Below are positions 1 through 6,335 of a stretch of DNA of 11,168 bases, in pieces. A program made the translations under genes and the position numbers. The notes below the pieces were generated by a model. The model saw only the letters and a program-made list of their open reading frames with translations, searched no databases and was not told the origin of the DNA. The first letter of the stretch is position 1; every line of letters begins with the position of its first letter. Origin of the DNA: Desulfotignum sp. (GTDB taxonomy: Bacteria > Desulfobacterota > Desulfobacteria > Desulfobacterales > Desulfobacteraceae); contig JAIPDY010000090.1 of NCBI GenBank assembly GCA_021737445.1, positions 1 to 11,168 of the forward strand, given 5' to 3'.

Positions 1-269
1 GCCGTGGCGATCCAGTCCAGAAAACAGAAATTGATGTCCGGTTCATGCAGGACCATGGCAAACCCCAGCACCTTGTGCCGCATGTTTTCCGCCACAAACA
101 GGATGGGCCGGAACCGCAGGGTGAACGGGTTGTGCAGTTTGTCTCCCAGGTGTGTGATCTCCTGTTCCGACACTGCAGGGAACCGTTTCTGGATGATGGC
201 TTTGACCTGGCGGATCGCATCCTGGTTCACCGGGATGGCATCGTCAAAGATACGTCTTATTCTGAACAT
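1..269 (-). CDS. GNAT-type N-acetyltransferase, N-terminal part (cut by window edge)
   Basis: Reading from the ATG at 269 leftwards gives 89 codons with no stop, beginning MFRIRRIFDDAIPVN and running off the window at base 1. Visible segments are the charged N-terminus, 'FRPILFVAEN' (about 53-62), 'VLGFAMVLHEPDINF' (about 67-81) and 'FLDWIATA' at the cut. This is the beta-strand pattern of a GNAT acetyltransferase before its acetyl-CoA-binding loop, which lies outside. From memory of the family, N-termini of this type (RRI(F/Y)DD, FLD.I) occur on proteins that join a GNAT domain to a histone-deacetylase/acetylpolyamine-amidohydrolase-like domain; that second domain cannot be seen here. The start overlaps the end of the upstream ATP-grasp gene by 13 nt, so it is translated as the fourth gene of the kamA operon. 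No clear Shine-Dalgarno sequence is seen, which fits translational coupling. The acceptor might be beta-lysine or a ligated product; that is inference. Confidence 0.62.
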   Translation of the reverse strand, partial: MFRIRRIFDDAIPVNQDAIRQVKAIIQKRFPAVSEQEITHLGDKLHNPFTLRFRPILFVAENMRHKVLGFAMVLHEPDINFCFLDWIAT

Positions 270-1399
270 AACCGGATGGTCACTATCTGGCGGATGCCGT
301 GGGCATATGAGATCCCTGCCCGGTCCAGGGCTGCGGCAAATCCGGCATCCGGGGAAAGGCAGGGGTTGGTGTTGACCTCCAGGATAAACGGGCGGCCATC
401 CGGATCCACCCGGAAATCCACCCGGGCATAACCGGCCAGGTGAAACAGGTGCCAGCAGCGGCGGGCCAGAGTCCCCAGCTCCGCTAACAGGGGTGTATCT
501 GCAGGGGCAAAATCAAACTGCCGGGGGGTGTTGCGGTACTCCTCTGAATCTTCGTGCCATTTGGCCCGAAATCCCACCATGGCGGGGCGTTCTTCCGGGG
601 TGTCCGGAAAAAGTATCTCCGCAGGCGGCAGCACCTGCACCCCGGACCGGGTGGCCAGCAGTGAGAGATTGAATTCCCGTCCGGAAATGAACTGTTCGGC
701 AAAACAGGCACCGCCCAGGCCGGGGGCCCGCTCTTTCACCAGCCGGGTCACTGTCTTTGCCGTGCCGGTCACCAGGTTTTCCGCCTCCAGTCCCAGAGAA
801 CCGTGTTCCCACACCGATTTGATGATCCACAGGGATCCGGGATCATCTGTTTTCAGGATAGGCCCGGTGCCGGTGTGTCTGTTTCTGATATGCCCGTTTT
901 GGATATATCCGCATCCAGTGGATGCAGTTCCAAAGGATTTTGCTCCAGTGATTCCGGTGCCATGGGGCCTGTCATCCCCCGGGTCCATGCCCCCCTGCCA
1001 GGGCATGTCCGCAGGAAAGGGGTTGATCCAGGCAGGGGTGGGCAGGCCGGCCAGGTAAAGGCGTTCCTTGGCCATCACCTTGTGGGAGGTTGCGTATACG
1101 GCAGGGGCCGGGCACCCGGTATAGGGGGCGGCCATGCTATCCAGCAGGGCCGGCACCACATGGATCAGGCTGCCGCGGTTTTCCAGGGACTCCACCAGGT
1201 TGAACACCCCCAGGGGCCGCATTTTTTCAAGGGTCTGCTTTAACGCGTTCAGGTCAAGGGTGCATGGCACCGGTATGGGATCGTATCCCAGGCCTTTCAG
1301 GGCCTCGGATACCGCATCCACCTGGACCAGGACATCTGCTTCGTCCGGTCCGGCCGGGTCTGTCACAGCATTGTGCACAACGGCAATGCAGCGGTTCAT
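257..1399 (-). CDS. ATP-grasp ligase (D-Ala-D-Ala ligase-like) with an internal insert
   Basis: A 380-aa ATP-grasp protein, second ligase of the operon. Seen in order: an N-terminal domain with 'FNLVESLENRGS' (66-77) and 'PALLDSMAAPYTG' (83-95), matching the Ddl region that leads to 'YTGS'; the SHKVMAKERL stretch (105-114); the nucleotide-binding 'LWIIKSVWEHGS' with Lys194; 'FAEQFISGREFNLSLL' (233-248); and the metal-binding end 'ARVDFRVD...FILEVNTNPCLSPDAGF' with Glu341 and Asn343. These are the residues an ATP-grasp ligase needs to make an acyl-phosphate and form an amide, so it is probably active. Residues about 133-188 form a Gly/Thr/His-rich, low-complexity insert just before the ATP-binding lysine. 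The start ATG overlaps the stop of the preceding ligase (ATGA) and has GGAG 5 nt upstream. Substrates are unknown; cell-wall Ddl is unlikely given the divergence from Ddl and the operon partners. Confidence 0.85.
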   Translation of the reverse strand: MNRCIAVVHNAVTDPAGPDEADVLVQVDAVSEALKGLGYDPIPVPCTLDLNALKQTLEKMRPLGVFNLVESLENRGSLIHVVPALLDSMAAPYTGCPAPAVYATSHKVMAKERLYLAGLPTPAWINPFPADMPWQGGMDPGDDRPHGTGITGAKSFGTASTGCGYIQNGHIRNRHTGTGPILKTDDPGSLWIIKSVWEHGSLGLEAENLVTGTAKTVTRLVKERAPGLGGACFAEQFISGREFNLSLLATRSGVQVLPPAEILFPDTPEERPAMVGFRAKWHEDSEEYRNTPRQFDFAPADTPLLAELGTLARRCWHLFHLAGYARVDFRVDPDGRPFILEVNTNPCLSPDAGFAAALDRAGISYAHGIRQIVTIRLCSE

Positions 1400-2412
1400 G
1401 CCGTCTCCGGACAGAGCGCTTGCATACGGTCTTGCACCCGCTCCATGGCGGATGCCAGGATCATTTCGATGAGTCGGACATAGGATGTCCCAAAAAATTC
1501 ACACACAATGGGCAGGTCGGAATAATGGGGCCGCAGCCCGGCCAGGGGGTTCACCTCGATAAAGCAGGGGGTGCCTTGGGCATCACACCGGATGTCGATA
1601 CGTCCCCCGTCCCGGCATTCCAGCACCTGCCAGGCAGCCAGGGCCAGGGCTTCCACATCTTTGATCAGCGGGTCCACATCCGGCGATAAAGGCAGGTACT
1701 GGACCCGGCCTTTCCATCCCTCCTTGTTTTCAAAAGAATAGACATCCTTTCCCGGATCGGCCAGCACAATGATCTCCATGGTGCCCATCACTTTTGCAAA
1801 GGTGCCGGTGCCCACCAGGCCGGTGGTGAATTCCCGGCCGCTCAAAAACTGTTCGATGAGCACGGGCTGGCTGAACTGGTCCATCAACGCCCGGCAGACA
1901 CCGGGGAGGTTTTTTTTGTCCCGGACCACGGAATCGGTTGTGATGCCCATGCCGGTGCCCTGGGCCACGGGTTTGACAAAATACGGGGGTGCAAAGGGCA
2001 CCCTGCCGGCATCCTGGGGGGTGGCGGCCAGGAAAAACTGCCCAGTGGAAAGTCCTGCATCCCGGATCACCCGCTTGGTCATGGCCTTGTGCAGGGTCAA
2101 AGACATCACCAAAGGGTCTGAAAAGGTATAGGGAATCTGGTACAGGTCCAGGATGGCCGGCACCTGGGCTTCTCTGCCCATGCCGTGCAGGCCTTCGGCA
2201 ATGTTGAACACCAGGTCCCAGCGTGCACCTTTCACCAGGCATTCAATGAGCTGCCGGGCATTGCCGATGCGCACCGGGGTATGCCCCAGGTCGCACAATG
2301 CCTGTTCGATGGCCGCGATGGTTTCGACGGAATCGAATTCCGCTGTTTCCAGTTCCGTGTATCCCCTGTCCAGGTAATCCTGGCGCAGGTCATAGGTCAA
2401 TCCGATGATCAT
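1396..2412 (-). CDS. D-alanine--D-alanine ligase-like ATP-grasp protein
   Basis: A 338-aa ATP-grasp protein in the Ddl superfamily. Visible motifs are 'MIIGLTYDLRQDYL' at the start, 'FNIAEGLHGMGREAQVPA' and 'YQIPYTFSDP' (N-terminal substrate side), 'TLHKAMTKRVIRDAGLST', the ATP-binding 'PYFVKPVAQGTGMGI', 'IEQFLSGREFTTGLVG', and the metal-binding 'RIDIRCDAQGTPCFIEVNPLAGL' with the E-x-N pair. All catalytic elements appear intact. The start chosen is ATG at 2412, because GGGAG lies 8 nt upstream and the protein then begins like its relatives. An in-frame ATG at 2439 (9 residues more, overlapping the kamA stop as ATGA) has no ribosome site but is possible. It sits between kamA and the second ligase, whose start overlaps its stop by 4 nt. 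Two different ligases in one operon suggest two successive amide bonds; the substrates (perhaps beta-lysine and another amino acid) are inferred only from context. Confidence 0.87.
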   Translation of the reverse strand: MIIGLTYDLRQDYLDRGYTELETAEFDSVETIAAIEQALCDLGHTPVRIGNARQLIECLVKGARWDLVFNIAEGLHGMGREAQVPAILDLYQIPYTFSDPLVMSLTLHKAMTKRVIRDAGLSTGQFFLAATPQDAGRVPFAPPYFVKPVAQGTGMGITTDSVVRDKKNLPGVCRALMDQFSQPVLIEQFLSGREFTTGLVGTGTFAKVMGTMEIIVLADPGKDVYSFENKEGWKGRVQYLPLSPDVDPLIKDVEALALAAWQVLECRDGGRIDIRCDAQGTPCFIEVNPLAGLRPHYSDLPIVCEFFGTSYVRLIEMILASAMERVQDRMQALCPETA

Positions 2413-2435
2413 TGGCTGTTCTCCCACGATTTTTG

Positions 2436-3764
2436 TCATTCTGTGGCCGGCACGGTCTGGAGGCTTTCCAGGCTGGGGTCGGGATAGGTAAAGGATCTGT
2501 TTTCATAATTGGTCAGCACCAGATCGTCACCGGTGTGGCCGCTCACATAGTCGGGCATCAGCGGTATCTTGCCGCCGCCGCCAGGGGCATCCACCACATA
2601 GGTGGGCACGGCATACCCGGTGGTGAACCCACGCATGCCCCGGATGATCTCCAGGCCCTGGTTGATGGAGGTCCTGAAATGGCCGGACCCGGTGATGGGG
2701 TCACACTGGTACAGGTAATAGGGCCGGACCCGCAGGGTCATCAACCGGTGCATCAGCCCGGTCATGGTTTTGACACAATCATTGACCCCTTTGAGCAGCA
2801 CGGTCTGGGAGCCTAAAGGGATTCCGGCATCTGCCAGCAGGGCGCATGCAGCACGGGTGTCGGGCGTACATTCGTCCGGGTGGATAAAATGCAGGCTCAT
2901 CCACACGGGATGATATTTTTTGAGCATTTTAACCAGTTTCGGGGTGATGCGCTGGGGCAGCACCGCCGGCACTTTGGTGCCGATGCGGATGATTTCCACA
3001 TGGGGAATCTGCCGCAGCCGGGAAAGCACCCATTCCAGCCGGTCGTCGCTCAGGGTCAAAGTATCCCCGCCGGACAGCAGCACATCCCGGACACTTGTGT
3101 TGGCTGCGATATAGGCAATCGCCTTTTCCCACCGGGCCCGGCTGGCACGGATCCCGCCATGGCCCACCACCCGGGACCGGGTACAGTACCGGCAGTAAGT
3201 GGAGCAGAAATCGGTGAGCAGAAACAACACCCGGTCCGGATACCGGTGCACCAGCCCGGGCACCGGGCTCTGATGGTCTTCTCCCAGGGGATCGTCAGAC
3301 TCACAAGGCAGTTTGACCCATTCACCGGCCGTGGGCACCACGCATCTGCGCAACGGATGATCCGGGACATCTTTGGGAATCAGGCTGGCGTAATAAGGGG
3401 TGATGCTCAGGGGCAGCTGGACAGTGTGATCCGCCAGAAACTCGTCCGGCCCCAGGGGCAGGATCTGGTTGAGCCGTTCATAGGTATGGATGCGGTTGCG
3501 CACCTGCCACTGCCAGTCATGCCAGTCTCGGGCTGTGGATCCGGGGAAAAACTGTTTTTGAAACGCTTTGGTTTCAGGGCTGAGTTTTGGGTGACGCAAG
3601 GATGTGGTTTTTTTGGCCGGCAGGATGAATACCGGGCGGGTCAGGTGGATGGGGTTTATTCCGGACAAAGGGGCCGGATACAGGGTGTCTATGGCAAGCC
3701 TGCTGCTGGGAGGCTCGTCATCTTCGATTATCAGCGTTTCCGCGGGTGCTTCTGCTTTGTGCAT
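2436..3764 (-). CDS. kamA: lysine 2,3-aminomutase family radical-SAM enzyme (KamA-like)
   Basis: A 442-aa PLP- and [4Fe-4S]/SAM-dependent aminomutase. The radical-SAM cluster motif CSTYCRYC gives Cys187, Cys191 and Cys194. 'SGGDTL' follows for SAM binding, and 'DAPGGGGK' holds the PLP lysine Lys399. In the Clostridium enzyme two aspartates, Asp293 and Asp330, bind the lysine epsilon-amino group; their equivalents here, Asp355 ('YQCDP') and Asp392 ('VVDAP'), keep the same 37-residue spacing. The expected reaction is L-lysine to L-beta-lysine. The family's 'TPYYASLI' is also present. The start is ATG at 3764, preceded by AAGGAG with GGAG ending 5 nt upstream; an in-frame ATG 34 codons earlier (3866) lacks family-like sequence and would overlap the sigma-54 promoter. 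It is the first gene of the operon, followed by two ATP-grasp ligases and a GNAT protein. That differs from the usual ablA-ablB pair for N-epsilon-acetyl-beta-lysine. A changed substrate remains possible. Confidence 0.92.
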   Translation of the reverse strand: MHKAEAPAETLIIEDDEPPSSRLAIDTLYPAPLSGINPIHLTRPVFILPAKKTTSLRHPKLSPETKAFQKQFFPGSTARDWHDWQWQVRNRIHTYERLNQILPLGPDEFLADHTVQLPLSITPYYASLIPKDVPDHPLRRCVVPTAGEWVKLPCESDDPLGEDHQSPVPGLVHRYPDRVLFLLTDFCSTYCRYCTRSRVVGHGGIRASRARWEKAIAYIAANTSVRDVLLSGGDTLTLSDDRLEWVLSRLRQIPHVEIIRIGTKVPAVLPQRITPKLVKMLKKYHPVWMSLHFIHPDECTPDTRAACALLADAGIPLGSQTVLLKGVNDCVKTMTGLMHRLMTLRVRPYYLYQCDPITGSGHFRTSINQGLEIIRGMRGFTTGYAVPTYVVDAPGGGGKIPLMPDYVSGHTGDDLVLTNYENRSFTYPDPSLESLQTVPATE

Positions 3765-3776
3765 GATTTCTCCTTG
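3762..3776 (-). promoter_or_regulatory. Ribosome binding site that fixes the kamA start
   Basis: On the minus strand AAGGAG is followed by AAATC and then ATG (3764). This is the only strong Shine-Dalgarno sequence in front of the kamA frame and argues against the 34-residue upstream extension. Confidence 0.75.
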
Positions 3777-3795
3777 TGTATCTGGTTTTTTGTTG

Positions 3796-3823
3796 TTGGG
3801 AACCTGTCTGTGGTACCTACAAT
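3796..3823 (+). promoter_or_regulatory. Possible sigma-70 promoter for the plus-strand operon
   Basis: TTGGGA at 3796-3801 (4 of 6 to TTGACA) and TACAAT at 3818-3823 (5 of 6 to TATAAT) are separated by 16 bp, giving a start near 3830. It would drive the small ORF at 3886 and the oadG-oadA-oadB operon. It lies inside the leader of the opposite kamA transcript. No better plus-strand promoter was found between 4100 and 4179. Confidence 0.35.
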
Positions 3824-3857
3824 AAGGGCTGAACATTTGTTGCCTGAAAATGGGATT

Positions 3858-3873
3858 AGCAACCATCGTGCCT
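3858..3873 (-). promoter_or_regulatory. Sigma-54 (-24/-12) promoter of the kamA operon
   Basis: The minus strand reads AGGCACGATGGTTGCT. This matches the RpoN consensus TGGCAC-N5-TTGC(A/T) at every position except the first T, with the required GG-N10-GC spacing. Transcription would start about 12 nt after the GC, near 3847, giving a leader of roughly 80 nt before kamA. Sigma-54 promoters need an ATP-driven enhancer-binding protein, so the operon should be switched by a specific signal. An inverted pair GTTGC (3927-3931)/GCAAC (3942-3946), about 90 bp upstream of the start, could be an activator site but is short and weak evidence. Confidence 0.7.
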
Positions 3874-3885
3874 GAAGAGAAAAAA

Positions 3886-4122
3886 ATGTCACAATATGAT
3901 ATATGTGTCCTGTGCCCGGATCTTCAGTTGCAAAAAGAGGCGCAACAGGAATCTTTATGTCTGGTTTGGAAACAGGCAGGGCCGGCATACAGACGTGAAA
4001 TGTCTGATCGCCTGCACCAATGGAAAAAAGCCTTGTCCGCCCAGATTTTCTGGTCAGAAAAATTCTTACAAGGAAATACTGCATTTACCGACTTTACTTT
4101 AAGGGATATCTCCGGTATGTAA
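3886..4122 (+). CDS. Hypothetical small protein, doubtful
   Basis: A 78-aa open frame starting MSQYDICVLCPDLQ, with a purine-rich AAGAG stretch about 6 nt before the ATG. It has a CVLC pair near the N-terminus, a Gln/Glu/Lys-rich middle and no membrane segment or recognised domain. It ends 57 nt before the OadG-like gene on the same strand, so it could be the first gene of that operon. Against it are the lack of any family I recognise, the modest ribosome site and a rival frame on the other strand. The N-terminal extension to 3850 would overlap the sigma-54 promoter and is not supported. It may be only a long leader. Confidence 0.3.
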   Translation: MSQYDICVLCPDLQLQKEAQQESLCLVWKQAGPAYRREMSDRLHQWKKALSAQIFWSEKFLQGNTAFTDFTLRDISGM

Positions 4123-4178
4123 TTGGTTGGAATAATATTGAATAAAGATTGAAAAACATTTTTGGAGACCAATTATCA

Positions 4179-4430
4179 ATGATTATTCAGGGATTAAAGC
4201 TCACCCTTCTTGGTATGGGGGTGGTTTTTTCTTTTCTTGTCCTGCTGTTTGTTCTTATTGTTGTTTTTGCCAAACTGCTTGCACCGTTCACAAAAAAAGA
4301 ATTATCAATGGCTGGTGCCCGAAAACCTGCACGGAACAAACCCAGGCAGGCACCTGACCAACACCTGAAACTGACAGCCATTATCAGTGCTGCAATTTTC
4401 GCCCACAGGGCGCGGTCTGGACGGCATTGA
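4179..4430 (+). CDS. OadG-like gamma subunit of a Na+-translocating decarboxylase
   Basis: An 83-aa protein with one N-terminal membrane helix (about residues 5-31, 'LLGMGVVFSFLVLLFVLIVVF') followed by a basic, Pro/Arg/Lys-rich linker and a short C-terminal helix 'KLTAIISAAIFAHRARSG'. That layout and the 'LGMGVVFxFL' and 'AAI.AHRAR' signatures are those of the OadG family, which joins the cytoplasmic carboxyltransferase to the membrane beta subunit. ATG at 4179 is taken as the start, with GGAG at 4164-4167, 11 nt upstream; an in-frame TTG at 4149 would add ten residues but would place that GGAG inside the gene. The C-terminus ends in His, and K. pneumoniae OadG uses C-terminal histidines for zinc; whether that applies here is not certain. 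The next gene starts 32 nt later. Confidence 0.8.
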   Translation: MIIQGLKLTLLGMGVVFSFLVLLFVLIVVFAKLLAPFTKKELSMAGARKPARNKPRQAPDQHLKLTAIISAAIFAHRARSGRH

Positions 4431-4462
4431 CAGCTGTTTCCAATATTTCAAGGATGGTTTAA

Positions 4463-6310
4463 ATGAAAAAAATTCACATTATGGACACATCATTTCGGGA
4501 TGGGTTCCAATCGGTTTTCGGGGCACGTGCCCTGACAGATGATTTTCTGCCTGCTGTGGAAGCTGCTGTGGAAGCAGGCATCGATCACCTGGAAGCCGGA
4601 GGAGGCGCCCGGTTCCAGTGCCTTTTCATGTACTGCGGTGAATCCGCATTTTCCATGATGGACCGGTTTCGAAAAGCTGCCGGCCCGGATGCCCGTCTTC
4701 AGACCCTTGCCAGGGGGATCAATGTGGTGGCACTTTCAGCCCAGCCAAAGGATATGATCGATCTGCATGCAAAGATGTTCAAGAAACACGGCATGACCCA
4801 TATCCGCAATTTTGACGCCTTAAATGACGTGCGCAATCTGGTGTATTCAGGGCAGTGCATCAAAGATGCCGGGCTCCATCACCAGGTGGTGGTGACCATG
4901 ATGGAGCTGCCTCCCGGATGCACCGGTGCCCATGACCCGGATTTTTATCTCAAGACCTTGAAAGAGATTTTAGACTCAGGCGTGCCGTATGATTCCATCT
5001 GCTTTAAGGATGCGTCAGGCACCTCCAATCCAGCCAAGGTGTATGACACGGTAAAGGCAGCCAGAAAACTGCTGGGGGATGACCCCCCCATATGGATGCA
5101 TTCCCATGAAACAGCCGGTATCGGCGTATCACAGTACAAAGCCGCTGTCGAGGCGGGGTGTGACGGTGTCTGTCTGGCAAGATCTCCTTTGTCCGGCGGT
5201 ACCTGCCAGCCGGATATGATCTCCATGTGGCATGCCCTGAAAGGAACTGACTTTTTCCTGGACATTGATATTGATAAAATTCTGGAAGCCAACCGTATCC
5301 AGGAAGCGTGCCTGAAAGATTATTTTTTTCCGCCCGAGGCTTTGAAGGTGTCCTCTGAAGTTATTTTGTCCCCCATGCCGGGGGGAGCCTTGACATCCAA
5401 TACCATGATGATGCGGGACACCGGAACTTTGTATCTGTATCCAAAAGTGATCAAGGCCATGGCTGAATGTATTGCCAAAGGGGGATTCGGTACATCTGTC
5501 ACCCCGGTGTCCCAGTTTTATTTTCAGCAGGCCTATGCCAATGTGACCCAGGGCAGCTGGCAGAAAATGACAGAAGGATACGGCAAAATGGTGCTGGGGT
5601 ATTTCGGCAGAACCCCTATACCCCCTGACCCGGAAATTGTTAAAATTGCCGAAAACCAGCTGGGCATGAAAAAGTTTGACGGTGATCCGGTCGATCTGCT
5701 GGAACCGGGTATTCCCAAGGCAAAAAAGATCCTTGAAAAAGAAGGCCTGCCCGTGACAGATGAAAATATTTTCATCATAGGGGCCCTGGCAACACCCGGC
5801 GGAAACAAGGGCCTGGATTTTTTAAAAGGGGACAGGCCCATCAATGTCCGGAAGAAAAAACCCAAAACAGAGCCTTCCACAGAAACAACTTCCTCCCCGG
5901 AAAAGGCTTTTAGAACAGAACCTGTTTCCAGTCCATCTGCATCTGCTGCAGAAAAAAAAGACCCGGTTTCCTTAAATTATAAGGTCACGGTTGATGGAAA
6001 AACCTATGAGGTGACAGTGGAAGATGAAACCGGTGATGTTACCGGCATCAGTGACACCTCAACCGAGTCTGAGGCACCTCCTAAAGAAAAACCCAAAGTG
6101 GAGGTCAAGGCCCAGCTGCCGGGCAATGTATACCAGATTCTGTTTGATGTGGGGGATACTGTGACCGAAGGGGAAACCCTGGTGATTCTGGAGGCGATGA
6201 AAATGGAAACCCCGGTGATGCCTCCTGCCAGTGGTGTGATCGCCGCCATTCCGGTGGTAAAGGGCCAGACTGTACAGTCAGGCCAGGTGCTTTTGACCCT
6301 TGAAGAATAG
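4463..6310 (+). CDS. OadA-like biotin carboxyltransferase subunit (alpha) with biotinyl domain
   Basis: A 615-aa soluble alpha subunit. The N-terminal TIM-barrel carboxyltransferase domain has the metal-site residues of this family: Asp8 in 'MDTSFRDGFQS', Lys182 in 'FKDASG' (the carboxylated lysine of transcarboxylase/OadA) and His213/His215 in 'WMHSHETAG'. A second conserved region covers about 300-450 ('PGGALTSNTMMM', 'TPVSQF'). A Pro/Ser/Thr/Lys linker (about 460-500) leads to a biotinyl domain with 'EAMKMET', biotin on Lys580. It should move CO2 from an oxo-acid or acyl donor to biotin for decarboxylation by OadB. The usual 'RDAHQS' is 'RDGFQS' here, and 'EAGGGARFQ' follows, so this is a divergent branch and the substrate (oxaloacetate, pyruvate or other) cannot be read from sequence. 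ATG at 4463 has AAGGA 8 nt upstream. Its stop lies 25 nt before the next ATG. Confidence 0.88.
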   Translation: MKKIHIMDTSFRDGFQSVFGARALTDDFLPAVEAAVEAGIDHLEAGGGARFQCLFMYCGESAFSMMDRFRKAAGPDARLQTLARGINVVALSAQPKDMIDLHAKMFKKHGMTHIRNFDALNDVRNLVYSGQCIKDAGLHHQVVVTMMELPPGCTGAHDPDFYLKTLKEILDSGVPYDSICFKDASGTSNPAKVYDTVKAARKLLGDDPPIWMHSHETAGIGVSQYKAAVEAGCDGVCLARSPLSGGTCQPDMISMWHALKGTDFFLDIDIDKILEANRIQEACLKDYFFPPEALKVSSEVILSPMPGGALTSNTMMMRDTGTLYLYPKVIKAMAECIAKGGFGTSVTPVSQFYFQQAYANVTQGSWQKMTEGYGKMVLGYFGRTPIPPDPEIVKIAENQLGMKKFDGDPVDLLEPGIPKAKKILEKEGLPVTDENIFIIGALATPGGNKGLDFLKGDRPINVRKKKPKTEPSTETTSSPEKAFRTEPVSSPSASAAEKKDPVSLNYKVTVDGKTYEVTVEDETGDVTGISDTSTESEAPPKEKPKVEVKAQLPGNVYQILFDVGDTVTEGETLVILEAMKMETPVMPPASGVIAAIPVVKGQTVQSGQVLLTLEE

Positions 6311-6335
6311 CAGCCAGATAAAAAGGATTTTTACC

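Noticed and set aside
528..1058. 176-codon plus-strand frame opposite the second ATP-grasp gene
   Set aside because: Opposite a well-supported coding frame with catalytic motifs; its translation has no recognisable domain.
3765..3866. Upstream 34-residue extension of KamA from ATG 3866
   Set aside because: No ribosome site, no family-like sequence, and it would start inside the sigma-54 promoter; the ATG at 3764 has a strong AAGGAG.
2880..3875. 331-codon open frame on the plus strand opposite kamA
   Set aside because: Antisense shadow of a clear radical-SAM gene; Gly/Gln/His-rich translation with no domain.
3924..4172. 82-codon minus-strand frame in the divergent intergenic region
   Set aside because: No ribosome site or recognisable pattern; the plus-strand frame at 3886 is slightly more plausible, and perhaps neither is real.
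4551..4574. Exact 12-bp tandem repeat CTGCTGTGGAAG in oadA
   Set aside because: It encodes AVEAAVEA in a helix whose length looks normal for the family; probably coincidental codon repetition.
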